NCBI GenBank assembly: GCA_041653015.1
Contig: JBAZGG010000003.1
Span: 1-64,000 of the forward strand
Source: JBAZGG01 sp041653015
GTDB taxonomy: Bacteria > Bacillota_I > Bacilli_A > RFN20 > CAG-826
Direction: 5' to 3'
Length of the DNA: 64,000 nucleotides
Shown here: in pieces, positions 57,188 to 64,000 of the stretch
Layout of the letters: each line of letters starts with the position of its first letter
How positions within the stretch are numbered: position 1 is the first letter of the stretch
Notes under the pieces: model-generated
Database searches by the model: none
What the model was told of the DNA's origin: nothing
Seen by the model: the letters and a program-made list of their open reading frames with translations, nothing else
Program-made: the position numbers and the translations under genes

Positions 57188-59055
57188 AATTGACCAAGTT
57201 TCTTTAATGTTAACACAAGGATAGAAATATCGCTCGGGTTCACGCCACCAATTCGCGAAGCTTGTCCAATTGTCGTAGGTTTGATTTTATTCAATTTTTG
57301 TCTCGCTTCCAATGCCAAGCCATCAATATGTAAGTAATCGATTTTATCAGGAAGAAAAATATTCTCGAGTTTTAAAAACGATTGCGCCTCTTTTATTTCC
57401 TTTTTGATATATCCTTCAAATTTCACGGCAGTTTCAAGTTGCATAACCGCTATATCGCTTAAGTATATCGGATGGAGATCATCAATAAACGGATATATGT
57501 CCTTGTAAAAAATGTTTGGACGTCTCAATAATTCCAAGCAAGAAACACCACCATTTAATTTGTCGAAGCCTTTGGAAACAAGAATATCATTAATCCTAGA
57601 GTTCACACCAAGATATGTTTTTGAAAGAATATTCTCTACTTTTTCAATATTCCGATTTTTGAATAAAAATTTCTCATATCTCTCATTTGAAATCAATCCA
57701 AATTTGTGACCATATTCAGTAAGCCTAATGTCGGCGTTGTCGTGACGCAATAATAAGCGATATTCTGCTCTGCTCGATAATAATCTATATGGCTCATCAG
57801 TACCTTTTGTGACAAGATCATCGATCATGACACCAATATAAGATTCATTTCGTTTTAAAACAAAAGGCGCTTCATTTTTAATGTACTGTCCAGCATTAAT
57901 ACCGGCAATCAGTCCTAATGCAGCGGCTTCTTCATATCCAGAAGTTCCACAAATCTGTCCTGCACAGAAAAGTCCTTTATACTTTTTTATGGACAATGAT
58001 AAATCGTATTCAAAAGATTTTATCGCATCGTACTCAATAGCATAAGCATATTTCAAAAATTCAGCATTTTCCATTCCTGGTAATGAATGAACCATTTGAA
58101 TTTGAATATTTTCTCCCATCGAAGTTGAAAAACCTTGCAAATATATAGAATCACCATTCCGCGTCTCTGGTTCAAGAAATAATTGATGTCGCTCTTTATC
58201 TTTAAAAGTCATTACTTTCCCTTCAATAGATGGGCAGTAGCGAGGTCCTATACTCTTTACTAGACCATTGTATTGAGCAGATTCGTTTAAATTATCCAAA
58301 ATTATGCGATGCGTTTCTTTTGTTGTATAGATTAAATAGCAGGGGAGTTGATCTTCTTTTGAAATATAGTTCTCTGTTTCATAAGAGAATGCAAATTTGC
58401 CCTCAGAACCCTCTTGAATTAGCGCTTTAGAGAAATCAATCGAACTCTTTTTAATGCGTGGTGGCGTACCAGTTTTTAAGCGATAAATGTCGATTCCCAT
58501 CTCAGTAAGACATTGCGATAATCCATGAGCTGGTTTCTCACCATCGGGTCCACCAGAAACTCTTGAATGACCGCGCAAAACTGAACTATCTAAATATGTT
58601 CCCGTAGTTAAGATTACGGCTTTAGACAAAATTTCTTGTCCATCCGCAATAACACCATGAACAACACCATTACGATATATCAACGAAGTGACCATTTTTT
58701 CTTCAATATCAAGATTTGCTGTCAATTTCAATTCATCTTGCACGATTTTTGGGTACTCAAGTTTATCTTCTTGAGCGCGCAAGCACTGCACGCCAGGACC
58801 TTTTCCAGTATTCAGCATTTTCATTTGCAGGTAATGCTTGTCGGCCGCTTTTCCCATGTTGCCACCAAGAGCATCAATTTCTCGCACAACAATTCCTTTT
58901 GCTGATCCTCCAATTGATGGGTTGCATGGCATATTAGCAACCATTTTAAAATTTAGGGTGCACAGCAAGGTTTGAAAACCGCGATGCGCACAAGCCAAAC
59001 ACGCTTCAACACCGGCGTGCCCACCACCGATCACTATCACATCATATGTTTTCAT
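57184..59055 (-). CDS. mnmG: tRNA uridine-5-carboxymethylaminomethyl modification enzyme MnmG
   Basis: FAD enzyme that with MnmE makes cmnm5U34 in tRNAs, 623 aa. FAD motif is VIGGGHAGVEACLACAHRG near 7-25. NPSIGGSAKG near 46-55, LRGHSRVSGGPDGEKPA near 158-174, and RPGYAIEYD-like segment YAYAIEYDAIKSFEY near 330 are diagnostic. The C-terminal GIDA helical domain includes the final IGQASRIGGVNPSDISIL. mnmE is not in the window. It overlaps rsmG. Confidence 0.97.
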   Translation of the reverse strand: MKTYDVIVIGGGHAGVEACLACAHRGFQTLLCTLNFKMVANMPCNPSIGGSAKGIVVREIDALGGNMGKAADKHYLQMKMLNTGKGPGVQCLRAQEDKLEYPKIVQDELKLTANLDIEEKMVTSLIYRNGVVHGVIADGQEILSKAVILTTGTYLDSSVLRGHSRVSGGPDGEKPAHGLSQCLTEMGIDIYRLKTGTPPRIKKSSIDFSKALIQEGSEGKFAFSYETENYISKEDQLPCYLIYTTKETHRIILDNLNESAQYNGLVKSIGPRYCPSIEGKVMTFKDKERHQLFLEPETRNGDSIYLQGFSTSMGENIQIQMVHSLPGMENAEFLKYAYAIEYDAIKSFEYDLSLSIKKYKGLFCAGQICGTSGYEEAAALGLIAGINAGQYIKNEAPFVLKRNESYIGVMIDDLVTKGTDEPYRLLSSRAEYRLLLRHDNADIRLTEYGHKFGLISNERYEKFLFKNRNIEKVENILSKTYLGVNSRINDILVSKGFDKLNGGVSCLELLRRPNIFYKDIYPFIDDLHPIYLSDIAVMQLETAVKFEGYIKKEIKEAQSFLKLENIFLPDKIDYLHIDGLALEARQKLNKIKPTTIGQASRIGGVNPSDISILVLTLKKLGQL

Positions 59056-60452
59056 CCGATACTTCCATACATATCCATTTTGATCAGATGATTGAGTTCA
59101 ACAGCATATTCCATAGGAAGCTCATCAGAAAATGGCTTAATAAATCCCATGATAATCATTTGAACAGCATCTTTTTGTGAAATGCCTCTGCTCATCAAAT
59201 AAAACAGTTGCTCTTCATTGACTTTACTAACCGTTGCTTCGTGTTCGATATACGAGCTAGCATTCTTTACACAATTTGTTGGAATGGTGTCGCTCTTTGA
59301 TTTACTATCTAGAATCAACGTATCGCATTCAACATGTGATTTGCAGTTGTGAGCATTTGCTTCATGGCGAACTGTACCGCGATAATTGGCAACTCCTCCA
59401 TTTTTTACAATGCTCTTCGAAATAATTGTTGAAGATGTATTAGAGGCTAAGTGTATCATTCTTGCTCCGGCATCTTGATGCTGGCCTTTACCAGCAACAG
59501 CGATGGAAATGCACATTCCTTTTGCACCATCGCCAGCCAGAATACACGCTGGATATTTCATATTGGTCTGTGAGCCGATATTGCCATCAATCCATTCCAT
59601 GGATGCGTTTTCATAACAAATCGCTCGTTTTGTAACAAGGTTCACAATATTATTCGACCAGTTTTGAATTGTTGAGTAACGACATTTTGCATTTTTATTA
59701 ACGAATATTTCAACTACCGCAGCATGAAGAGACTCTTTTGAATATATCGGAGCGGTGCACCCTTCAACATAATGGACGTCAGCGCCTTCATCAACGATTA
59801 TTAAGGTCCTTTCAAATTGACCCATTTTTTCATTATTGATTCTAAAATATGATTGAAGCGGTTTTTCGAGTTTCACACCTTTTGGAACATAAATAAAAGA
59901 ACCGCCCGACCACACAGCACTATTCAATGCAGAAAACTTGTTATCGGCAAATGATACTAATTTCCCAAAATACTTCTTCACAAGACTTGGAAACATCTTT
60001 AAGGCTTGATCAGTAGATAGAAAAATCACGCCCTTTTCTTCGGCTTCTTTCAACATGTTGTGATAGACAACTTCAGAATCATATTGCGTAGAGACACCGG
60101 AAAGGAATTTTTGTTCAGCTTCGAGTATGCCTAATTTCTGAAAAGTCTTTTTAATCGTCTCAGGAACTTTGTTCCAATCATTCTCTTCTTTTTCTGAAGG
60201 ACGAATAAAATAGGTATATGAATCAAAATTTAGAAAACTTAAATCAGGTCCAAAATTTGGATTCGGCATTTTTTGAAACATTTTAAGAGCTCTAAGTCGA
60301 TAATCAAGCATCCATTTCGGCTCGTTTTTCAATTTAGAAATTTCACGCACAACTGTCTCGGATAATCCTTTTCCTGTATTGAAAACGGATACGTCCTTAT
60401 CCTTAAAACCGTATTTGTAATTTTCAATGGAATTTTTGCGCTTTTTGTTCAT
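59052..60452 (-). CDS. sufB: Fe-S cluster assembly protein SufB
   Basis: SUF scaffold subunit of 466 aa. The beta-helix core holds PKGVKLEKPLQSYFRIN near 192-208, EGCTAPIYSKESLHAAVVEIFV near 235-256, and SKSDTIPTNCVKNAS near 379-393 with the conserved Cys. RGISQKDAVQMIIMGFIKPF near 424-443 is the C-terminal helix motif. The last gene of the sufCDSUB operon; it overlaps mnmG by four bases, so some mnmG transcription may come from the suf promoter. Confidence 0.96.
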   Translation of the reverse strand: MNKKRKNSIENYKYGFKDKDVSVFNTGKGLSETVVREISKLKNEPKWMLDYRLRALKMFQKMPNPNFGPDLSFLNFDSYTYFIRPSEKEENDWNKVPETIKKTFQKLGILEAEQKFLSGVSTQYDSEVVYHNMLKEAEEKGVIFLSTDQALKMFPSLVKKYFGKLVSFADNKFSALNSAVWSGGSFIYVPKGVKLEKPLQSYFRINNEKMGQFERTLIIVDEGADVHYVEGCTAPIYSKESLHAAVVEIFVNKNAKCRYSTIQNWSNNIVNLVTKRAICYENASMEWIDGNIGSQTNMKYPACILAGDGAKGMCISIAVAGKGQHQDAGARMIHLASNTSSTIISKSIVKNGGVANYRGTVRHEANAHNCKSHVECDTLILDSKSKSDTIPTNCVKNASSYIEHEATVSKVNEEQLFYLMSRGISQKDAVQMIIMGFIKPFSDELPMEYAVELNHLIKMDMYGSIG

Positions 60453-60457
60453 AATAA

Positions 60458-60889
60458 CTACTTTTTATCCAGCAATGAATCAGCAGCGGTCCATCCTATT
60501 GTCGCACACTTAATTCTTGCGGCTTGTTTTGATGTATTAACAAAGACGATTGCTTCATCCAATACGGATTCATCGAATTGTTTCTCACTTATCATATTTA
60601 AATATTGTTCAATAATGTATTGGGCATCTTTAATCGTTTTTCCTTTTAGCAAATCGCACATGATGTCTGTAGAAGAAGTTGAAATAGTACATGCAACTCC
60701 ATCAAAACATGCATCGACAATATAACCGCTTACTATTTTTAAAAAAACATCGATATCATCAATACAATTTGCAGAGTTCATATGCATAGAAATGTAACCT
60801 TCGCTAGAAGGTTGCTTTTTATTGCGAGGATTTTCATAATGGTCCATTATTATTTGTCGCATCATGACAGGATTAAGAAAAGTAGGCAT
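60458..60889 (-). CDS. sufU: Zinc-dependent sulfurtransferase/scaffold SufU
   Basis: SufU of 143 aa, which accepts sulphur from SufS through a zinc-bound Cys. Start LNPVMMRQIIMDHYENPRNK near 5-24 is typical. Zinc/sulphur ligands: Cys in SANCIDD near 42, Cys in GVACTIS near 65, and Cys in RIKCATIGW near 127. The insert GKTI... region distinguishing SufU from IscU is present. It overlaps sufS by 17 bases. Confidence 0.92.
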   Translation of the reverse strand: MPTFLNPVMMRQIIMDHYENPRNKKQPSSEGYISMHMNSANCIDDIDVFLKIVSGYIVDACFDGVACTISTSSTDIMCDLLKGKTIKDAQYIIEQYLNMISEKQFDESVLDEAIVFVNTSKQAARIKCATIGWTAADSLLDKK

Positions 60890-62105
60890 TTAAAAAATCA
60901 CCACCCGTTCTACACGCTTCAACTAATGCATCGATATCTTCTTTTGAAGTGTAAAAATATATAGAAGCCCTAACAGTTGCAACCTGTTTAAGAAAATCAA
61001 TCAAGATCTTTGCACAATGTTGGCCAGAGCGACAAGCGATGCCTCGAGAGTTAAAATAGGTAGCCACATCTTGGGCAAAAACACCTTTAATATTAAAAGT
61101 TATGATGCCTGATTCGGCATCTCTATTATATATTTCAACGTTGCCTAATTTTTCTAATTGAGCAATTGCATAATGTCGAAGTTTTAGTTCATAATCACGA
61201 ATATTATCCATGCCGAGTGAACTGACGTACTCTATAGCGGCATCAAGACCAAAAATACCTTCGATATTTTGTGTGCCAGCTTCAAATTTAATTGGTGGAG
61301 CCAAATATGAAACGTCGCCGCACATATCAAATTTAGCATTCATCCCACCGCCAGTCATAAACGGATCCATTTTTGATAGAAGTGAAAACTTTCCATATAG
61401 CACGCCAATACCCGTTGGACCGCATATTTTGTGGCCTGAAAATGACAAAAAATCAACATCGAGTTCTTTCACATCTGTTGTCATATGAGGAACCGATTGA
61501 GCACCATCGCAAATGAGAATTGCACCATACTTATGAACGACAGAAGCTAAAGACTTGATATCGATTATATAGCCCAAAACATTTGTGACATGTGCCACAG
61601 CAACAATTTTTGTGTGCTTTGTAATTGTTTTCTTTAAATTCTCGGTCGTTAGTCGTCCTTCTTTATCAAGAGGAATATACTTCACTTTGCATCCAGTAAT
61701 TTCGCTGACTCTAAACCATGGAAGTACATTGCTCGCGTGCTCTGCTTGCGTGATCAAGATTTCATCTTCTTTGTGCAAATATTTCACACCATAACCATAC
61801 GCAACCATATTTATCGACATCGATGTGCCAGACGTAAATACAATTTCAGTTTTTTCAGAATTAATGAATTTTGCCACTCGCTGGCGTGTCTCGTCAATTT
61901 TTGCATCGACTTGATAGCATAGATCATAATCACCTCGATGAGAGTTCGACGTTTTAAAGTTATAATACTCACTAATAGCTTCTAAAACACACTGCGGTTT
62001 CAAAGTGGTTGAGGCATTGTCGAGGTAAATTAAAGGATGGTTTTGCATTCTTACTTTATTGCGAAACATTGGAAAGTCTTGCCGTATTTTATCTATATCA
62101 AACAT
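60873..62105 (-). CDS. sufS: Cysteine desulfurase SufS
   Basis: PLP-dependent group II cysteine desulfurase, 410 aa. LDNASTTLKP near 28-37, the PLP-Lys in FLSFSGHKICGPTGIGVLYG near 220-239, and RSGQHCAKILIDFL near 363-376 with the catalytic Cys. It provides persulphide to SufU. Sits centrally in the suf operon. Confidence 0.96.
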   Translation of the reverse strand: MFDIDKIRQDFPMFRNKVRMQNHPLIYLDNASTTLKPQCVLEAISEYYNFKTSNSHRGDYDLCYQVDAKIDETRQRVAKFINSEKTEIVFTSGTSMSINMVAYGYGVKYLHKEDEILITQAEHASNVLPWFRVSEITGCKVKYIPLDKEGRLTTENLKKTITKHTKIVAVAHVTNVLGYIIDIKSLASVVHKYGAILICDGAQSVPHMTTDVKELDVDFLSFSGHKICGPTGIGVLYGKFSLLSKMDPFMTGGGMNAKFDMCGDVSYLAPPIKFEAGTQNIEGIFGLDAAIEYVSSLGMDNIRDYELKLRHYAIAQLEKLGNVEIYNRDAESGIITFNIKGVFAQDVATYFNSRGIACRSGQHCAKILIDFLKQVATVRASIYFYTSKEDIDALVEACRTGGDFLNAYFS

Positions 62106-62827
62106 TAGAATCTCTCCCTCAAAACCGAATCAATCTTGGCTTTGTATGTTTTTGGAAAATACATAGCGACTGGCGATAAATAGCCATATGTAATAAGCGA
62201 TTTTGCCTCGCTTTCGCTTAGACCGCGTGATTTTAAATAAAACATGTGATCCTCATTTAATCTCCCAACTATTGCTGAGTGTGAGGCGTTGACGTCATTT
62301 TCATCGATGTGAAGCGATGGGCTTGATTCAGCAACTACATCATCATTAAAAACAATAATCTTTGAAACCTGTTTCGCATCAGAGAAAGCCGCACCGTTTT
62401 TGATAGAGGAAACACCCTTGAAAACGAGAGTGGATGAATCGCAAGCAACTCCATAATTATTCATCGATGAAGAAGTGTGCTTCCCAATGTGGTCAAACGA
62501 GACATTAACAAGCTTTTTATTCGAGGAGGAGGAAAGGCAAGACAAATGCCATTCTGCAGAAGTATAATCGTCATTCAATGAAACCATGATATTGCATGAA
62601 TGATCACCATTAGAGAAGTCGGCGTAAGCACCACAAAAAGTGGCTTTTTCAGTTAAGATAATCGATATTTGCAAGGATTTTCCACCGCCAAAAGAAGCAA
62701 TATTCAAATTTAATCTAGCGCCATTACCAACGGCAATTTCATAATTCAAGTCCACTGAAGAATCATCTAAAACAAGCATTCTTGTGGTGCTTTTTTTTAT
62801 AAAAATTTTCCTGGAATTATTGAGCAT
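62105..62827 (-). CDS. sufD: Fe-S cluster assembly protein SufD (short form)
   Basis: SufBD-family protein of 240 aa, far shorter than the usual 400-440. What remains is the beta-helix and the C-terminal helices: IAVGNGARLNLNIASFGG near 31-48, VFKGVSSIKNGAAFSDAKQVSKII near 131-154, ASHSAIVGRLNEDHMFYLKSRGLSESEAKSLITYGYL near 183-219. The N-terminal helical domain is lost; no frameshift remnant is visible since sufC overlaps its start by 11 bases. Partner of SufB in the SufBC2D scaffold. Confidence 0.88.
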   Translation of the reverse strand: MLNNSRKIFIKKSTTRMLVLDDSSVDLNYEIAVGNGARLNLNIASFGGGKSLQISIILTEKATFCGAYADFSNGDHSCNIMVSLNDDYTSAEWHLSCLSSSSNKKLVNVSFDHIGKHTSSSMNNYGVACDSSTLVFKGVSSIKNGAAFSDAKQVSKIIVFNDDVVAESSPSLHIDENDVNASHSAIVGRLNEDHMFYLKSRGLSESEAKSLITYGYLSPVAMYFPKTYKAKIDSVLRERF

Positions 62828-63647
62828 TTTTCATCGCTTCTTTCGTCACGCATATTCCAATAGATTGTTGAGACATTTTTTCCTCTTCTTTTTCTATTTC
62901 GATTCCCAACTCGTCTTTTATCCATTCGAAACCTTTTTCATCTACTTTATCTATCAATTCTGGACCGCCTTCAGCGACAATTCGACCATTGACCATAATT
63001 TCAGCTTTTGATGGCTTTAAAAGACTATACAATCTCGCATAATGAGAGATAATAAGAAAACCAATTTCATGCTCTTTTTGCGTCTTTACAATAGCTTTTG
63101 CAACAATTTTTAAAGCGTCAACATCAAGACCGGAATCTATTTCATCAAGCATCGCAATTTTCGGATTAAGCAATATCATTTGAAGGATTTCATTCCGTTT
63201 TTTCTCTCCACCAGAGAATCCTTCATTTAATGAGCGATTGGACATTTCGAGTGGAATGCTCATTTCATTATATGCAGCATTAATTTTCGAATAAAACTGA
63301 TAAAGTGACAATGGTTTCTCTTCTCTAGAATTAATTGCAGACCTGAGGAATTCGGCGCTGTTCACACCTGGAACCTCGCTTGGATATTGCATGGCCAAAA
63401 ATAATCCTGCCTTTGACCGCTCATCAATCGTCATCGATAAAACGTTTTTCCCATCCAATGTTATCGATCCTTTGGTAATCGCGTAATGAGGATTGCCCAT
63501 TATCGCTTGAAGAAGAGTAGACTTTCCGTGACCATTTGGACCGAGCAAAGCGATGGTCTCATTCGATGAAATGGACAGATTAACTCCGTGAAGAATTTCT
63601 TTGTTTTCAACCGATACATGCAAGTTTTTAATCAATAATTTTGACAT
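62817..63647 (-). CDS. sufC: Fe-S cluster assembly ATPase SufC
   Basis: ABC-type ATPase of the SUF complex, 276 aa. Walker A is GPNGHGKSTLLQAIMG near 35-50. Signature FSGGEKKRNEILQM near 143-156. Walker B IAMLDEIDSGLDVDALKIVA near 164-183. The C-terminal 25 residues (after about 250) are an extension rich in Glu then Met/Cys, overlapping sufD. GGAG precedes the ATG. First gene of sufC-sufD-sufS-sufU-sufB. Confidence 0.95.
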   Translation of the reverse strand: MSKLLIKNLHVSVENKEILHGVNLSISSNETIALLGPNGHGKSTLLQAIMGNPHYAITKGSITLDGKNVLSMTIDERSKAGLFLAMQYPSEVPGVNSAEFLRSAINSREEKPLSLYQFYSKINAAYNEMSIPLEMSNRSLNEGFSGGEKKRNEILQMILLNPKIAMLDEIDSGLDVDALKIVAKAIVKTQKEHEIGFLIISHYARLYSLLKPSKAEIMVNGRIVAEGGPELIDKVDEKGFEWIKDELGIEIEKEEEKMSQQSIGICVTKEAMKNAQ

Positions 63648-63661
63648 TCTTATTCTCCAAA

Positions 63662-63700
63662 ATCCTTATTATTTTATAGTAAATGCATACGCATATCAAA
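63662..63700 (-). promoter_or_regulatory. Likely promoter of the suf operon
   Basis: On the minus strand TTGATA lies about 17 bp upstream of TAAAAT (TATAAAAT), about 30 bp before the sufC ATG. The exact -10 is ambiguous. Confidence 0.5.
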
Positions 63701-63721
63701 CGATTCGATAAAAATGACTCG

Positions 63722-63742
63722 TAAGACAATTATATAGTCTTA
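63722..63742. promoter_or_regulatory. Inverted repeat upstream of suf
   Basis: TAAGAC (63722-63727) and GTCTTA (63737-63742) are perfect arms around a 9-bp AT centre. A minus-strand TATAAT lies inside. Possible operator for the suf operon. Confidence 0.4.
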
Positions 63743-63796
63743 ACTGCAAAATTAAAATCGAAGCGCTCATTTCATGCTGGTAGCCGCAAAAATCCT

Positions 63797-63812
63797 ATTG
63801 TATTAATACAAT
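63797..63812. promoter_or_regulatory. 16-bp perfect palindrome overlapping the lipoprotein promoter
   Basis: ATTGTATTAATACAAT is self-complementary. It covers the TTGTAT that would serve as -35 for TATAAA/TAAAAT at about 63819-63826, upstream of the lipoprotein gene. Position suggests a repressor site. Confidence 0.55.
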
Positions 63813-63864
63813 GAAAAGTATAAAATATGAACGCTATGTTTAGAAAAAGGAGGAAATGTTCTTA

Positions 63865-64000
63865 ATGAATAAAAGTAAACTGACCTTAGCTATCATGGGC
63901 TCATTGATTACTTCATTATCTCTCGCAGGATGTTCAAGTAATATCAAATGGGGACCTGAAGGTGACGGTTATATTCTAACATTCACAAACTCCGACGGCT
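63865..64000 (+). CDS. Lipoprotein, 5' part only (runs off window)
   Basis: The first 45 codons of a lipoprotein. The signal peptide is MNKSKLTLAIMGSLITSLSL and the lipobox is LAGC at about residues 20-23, so the mature protein begins at Cys and is anchored to the membrane. The visible mature part is NIKWGPEGDGYILTFTNSDG. GGAGG lies 11 bases before the ATG at 63865; an in-frame ATG at 63856 is too close to it. The family cannot be told from this fragment. Confidence 0.8.
   Translation, partial: MNKSKLTLAIMGSLITSLSLAGCSSNIKWGPEGDGYILTFTNSDG

Overview
The window is a chromosomal segment of an AT-rich bacterium related to the Firmicutes (Bacilli/Mollicutes side). The low-GC Gram-positive signature genes are rpoE (delta subunit), rny (RNase Y), gpsB, recU, dnaD, a long-form HPF, ymdB, a ylbF-like gene, DUF951, and a ferredoxin next to a RibU-like ECF S component. 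The RNase P RNA is type B. TGA is used as a stop in many operons, so the code is standard and not the Mycoplasma code. I cannot name the species. Small versions of several proteins (SufD, the CCA enzyme) and tight operons suggest a streamlined, host-associated uncultured lineage.

Layout. 1-5.1 kb (minus): a partial membrane protein, a 286-aa unknown, a HAD phosphatase, hpf, metK with a SAM-I-type riboswitch and terminator, then a TSCPD protein with pduL. 5.1-11.4 kb (plus): two GT-C type membrane glycosyltransferases and an FAD oxidoreductase of the UDP-galactopyranose-mutase type, with tRNA-Leu, a GNAT acetyltransferase and an exported orphan between them. 11.4-15 kb (minus): phosphodiesterase, gpmI and a LemA-like protein, interrupted by tRNA-Arg. 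15.1-18.3 kb (plus): HAD-ispD-S1 protein-pgi operon. 18.4-19.4 kb: a six-gene tRNA array split by a 422-bp gap. 19.5-23.5 kb: small unknowns, a stand-alone RQC-type domain, a NifU domain protein, cysQ-nrnA-rpoE.

23.5-64 kb is almost entirely minus-strand housekeeping DNA: argS, ispF-ychF, cspA, two giant fused ABC exporters, DUF951-fhs, two deoxysugar genes, tcdA-miaA-ylbF-miaB-ymdB-rny, recA-cinA-pgsA-rnpB-gpsB, the divergent exonuclease-recU pair, nth-dnaD, a short CCA enzyme, hup, gpsA-der-cmk, ferredoxin, the ECF S component, ugd-epimerase, parB-parA-rsmG-mnmG (normally an origin-proximal group), and a complete sufCDSUB operon. A lipoprotein begins at the right edge.

Functional picture: glycolysis (pgi, gpmI), the MEP isoprenoid route (ispD, ispF), SAM synthesis, one-carbon metabolism (fhs), PduL-type phosphotransacylation, SUF iron-sulphur assembly feeding miaB, nth and ferredoxin, and a surface-glycan capacity (ugd, two epimerases, rfbC, two GT-C enzymes). 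The most notable non-coding item is the metK leader, a SAM-I aptamer whose P2 helix has lost the usual kink-turn but keeps the P2 loop/J3-4 pseudoknot. Several promoters place the start codon within about ten bases of the expected transcription start with no Shine-Dalgarno, suggesting frequent leaderless translation. I found no CRISPR array, prophage, transposase or defence system.
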